Assembly: GCF_024713945.1 (NCBI RefSeq)
Contig: NC_134681.1
Span: forward strand, 1,922,001-1,986,000
Direction of reading: 5' to 3'
DNA length: 64,000 nucleotides
Source: Dermatophagoides farinae
Lineage: Eukaryota; Arthropoda; Arachnida; Sarcoptiformes; Pyroglyphidae
Positions 63,079-64,000 of this stretch are shown here, piece after piece; position 1 is the stretch's first letter; each line of letters begins with the position of its first letter. A program made the translations under genes and the position numbers. The notes beneath the pieces are model-generated. The model ran no database searches. It was not told the origin of the DNA and saw nothing but the letters and a program-made list of their open reading frames with translations.

Positions 63079-64000
63079 ATTCAGTGGTCGCTTTCAAGCT
63101 TTTATCAATGACCAATGATCAATTTATTTTGATTTTTTTTTTGCATGAAAGAAAGAAAAAAAATATCGATTTCTCTTGCTTGTTTATTTGAACAATCCGA
63201 CCGAAAATGTCATTTATTCTGCTTCTTCGTCTTCTTCTTCTTTGTACAAAAATTTTTTGTTTCTTTCTTACAACTTTCAAAAAGAAACGGATATCCTCGA
63301 TCGATTTCCTTTCGATTTTCTTTTTTTTTTTTTGCTTGGATTCATGTCGAATTTATTTTTTAGATTTAATGATGATGATGTGGTAAAATATAGAACAGGC
63401 AAACAAAATCGAAACGGAACCATAATCAATGAACAAACAAACAAAATGTTGTTGCTGATGATGAGAAAGAAAACAATTTCACCTTGAAATGTCATTGACG
63501 TGTTTACAAAAATAAAAATTCTAAAGTTTACCATATTTTTTCATCTCCACTAATTAACTTGTTATCACATGATAATTTTTTTTTCTTTTTTTTGGCTATT
63601 GTTTTTACATCCATCCATCGATTGATTGATTCATCATTTATTTATTTTTTTTTTTTGCAAAATTTTTTGCACATCTGTTCATCAGCGCACACATACACAC
63701 ACACATACATTTTTCTCATTATAATAACAACCGGTGTGTGTGTGTGTGTTTTTTGCTTGATTCGATACAATCAATCAATTGGGATTCAGCTAAAAAAAAA
63801 AATAAATGATGATGATGATGTGAATGATGTGATAAGGTTTGACCTTTCTTTTTCTTATTCCATTCATCTATTGTCTCATTGTTGATTTTTTGACATGACA
63901 GAAGTTATTATGAACTCGGTCGATTTTTTTTTTTTTTTTTGTTTATTTTGGTCATTTTTCACACCGAATAATATTTTGCATACTTGTCGGCATTAAGTTT

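Larger units (their letters stand above)
46396..64000. other. Long stretch without recognisable genes
   Basis: I found no reading frame with family resemblance on either strand in these 17.6 kb. The sequence is (CAT)n, (CA)n, (CT)n, (GTT)n, long A or T runs and interspersed AT-rich filler, much like the large plexin introns. It may be the first intron of a gene beginning near 46.3 kb, or intergenic. Confidence 0.6.

Overview
The window reads as eukaryotic, AT-rich, arthropod-like DNA. Genes are split by GT-AG introns, mostly 59-90 bp, with a few of several kb. Non-coding sequence is saturated with short tandem repeats: (ATG/CAT)n, (CA/TG)n, (CT/GA)n, (CAA/GTT)n, A/T runs and GATA/CCAT-type tetramers. 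This combination is what I would expect of a small-genome astigmatid mite (house-dust or itch mite group). That placement is inference from composition and gene style; no marker gene proves it.

Two protein-coding genes are well supported, both on the + strand. The first is a plexin (semaphorin receptor), entered in mid-gene. At least 17 coding exons between 10298 and 36214 join in frame into 2,658 residues. In order they encode the end of the sema propeller, three PSI modules interleaved with IPT folds, a membrane span, a juxtamembrane coiled coil and a cytoplasmic Ras/Rap-GAP-type domain split by a Rho-GTPase-binding domain. Positions 1-10297 hold no recognisable exon, so the start codon and most of the sema domain probably lie upstream behind an intron longer than 10 kb. 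The second gene, at 42793-44468, is a compact four-exon sestrin, the leucine-sensing/antioxidant inhibitor of the GATOR2-mTORC1 pathway.

Layout: 1-10297, probable plexin intron; 10298-16810, two sema exons around a 6.2-kb intron; 16811-22844, a 6.0-kb intron; 22845-26354, PSI/IPT exons; 26355-29552, a 3.2-kb intron with an unusual non-repetitive island; 29553-36214, IPT, membrane and GAP exons with very large Asn/His/Gln/Ser-rich insertions; 36215-36580, plexin 3' UTR; 36600-42790, intergenic or sestrin 5' sequence; 42793-44468, sestrin; 44469-64000, no recognisable coding exon, but a compact promoter/insulator-like block near 44.9 kb and a possible first exon of another gene near 46.3 kb.

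Points most worth following: replacement of the plexin's paired GAP arginines by Lys-Cys; microsatellite-derived insertions that enlarge its GTPase-binding and GAP regions; an unresolved 88-bp intron versus frameshift; a candidate alternative terminal exon that would give a soluble plexin; a sestrin leucine-lid position that is Met instead of Trp; two Pumilio-type elements in the plexin 3' UTR; and clustered CTCF-like motifs.
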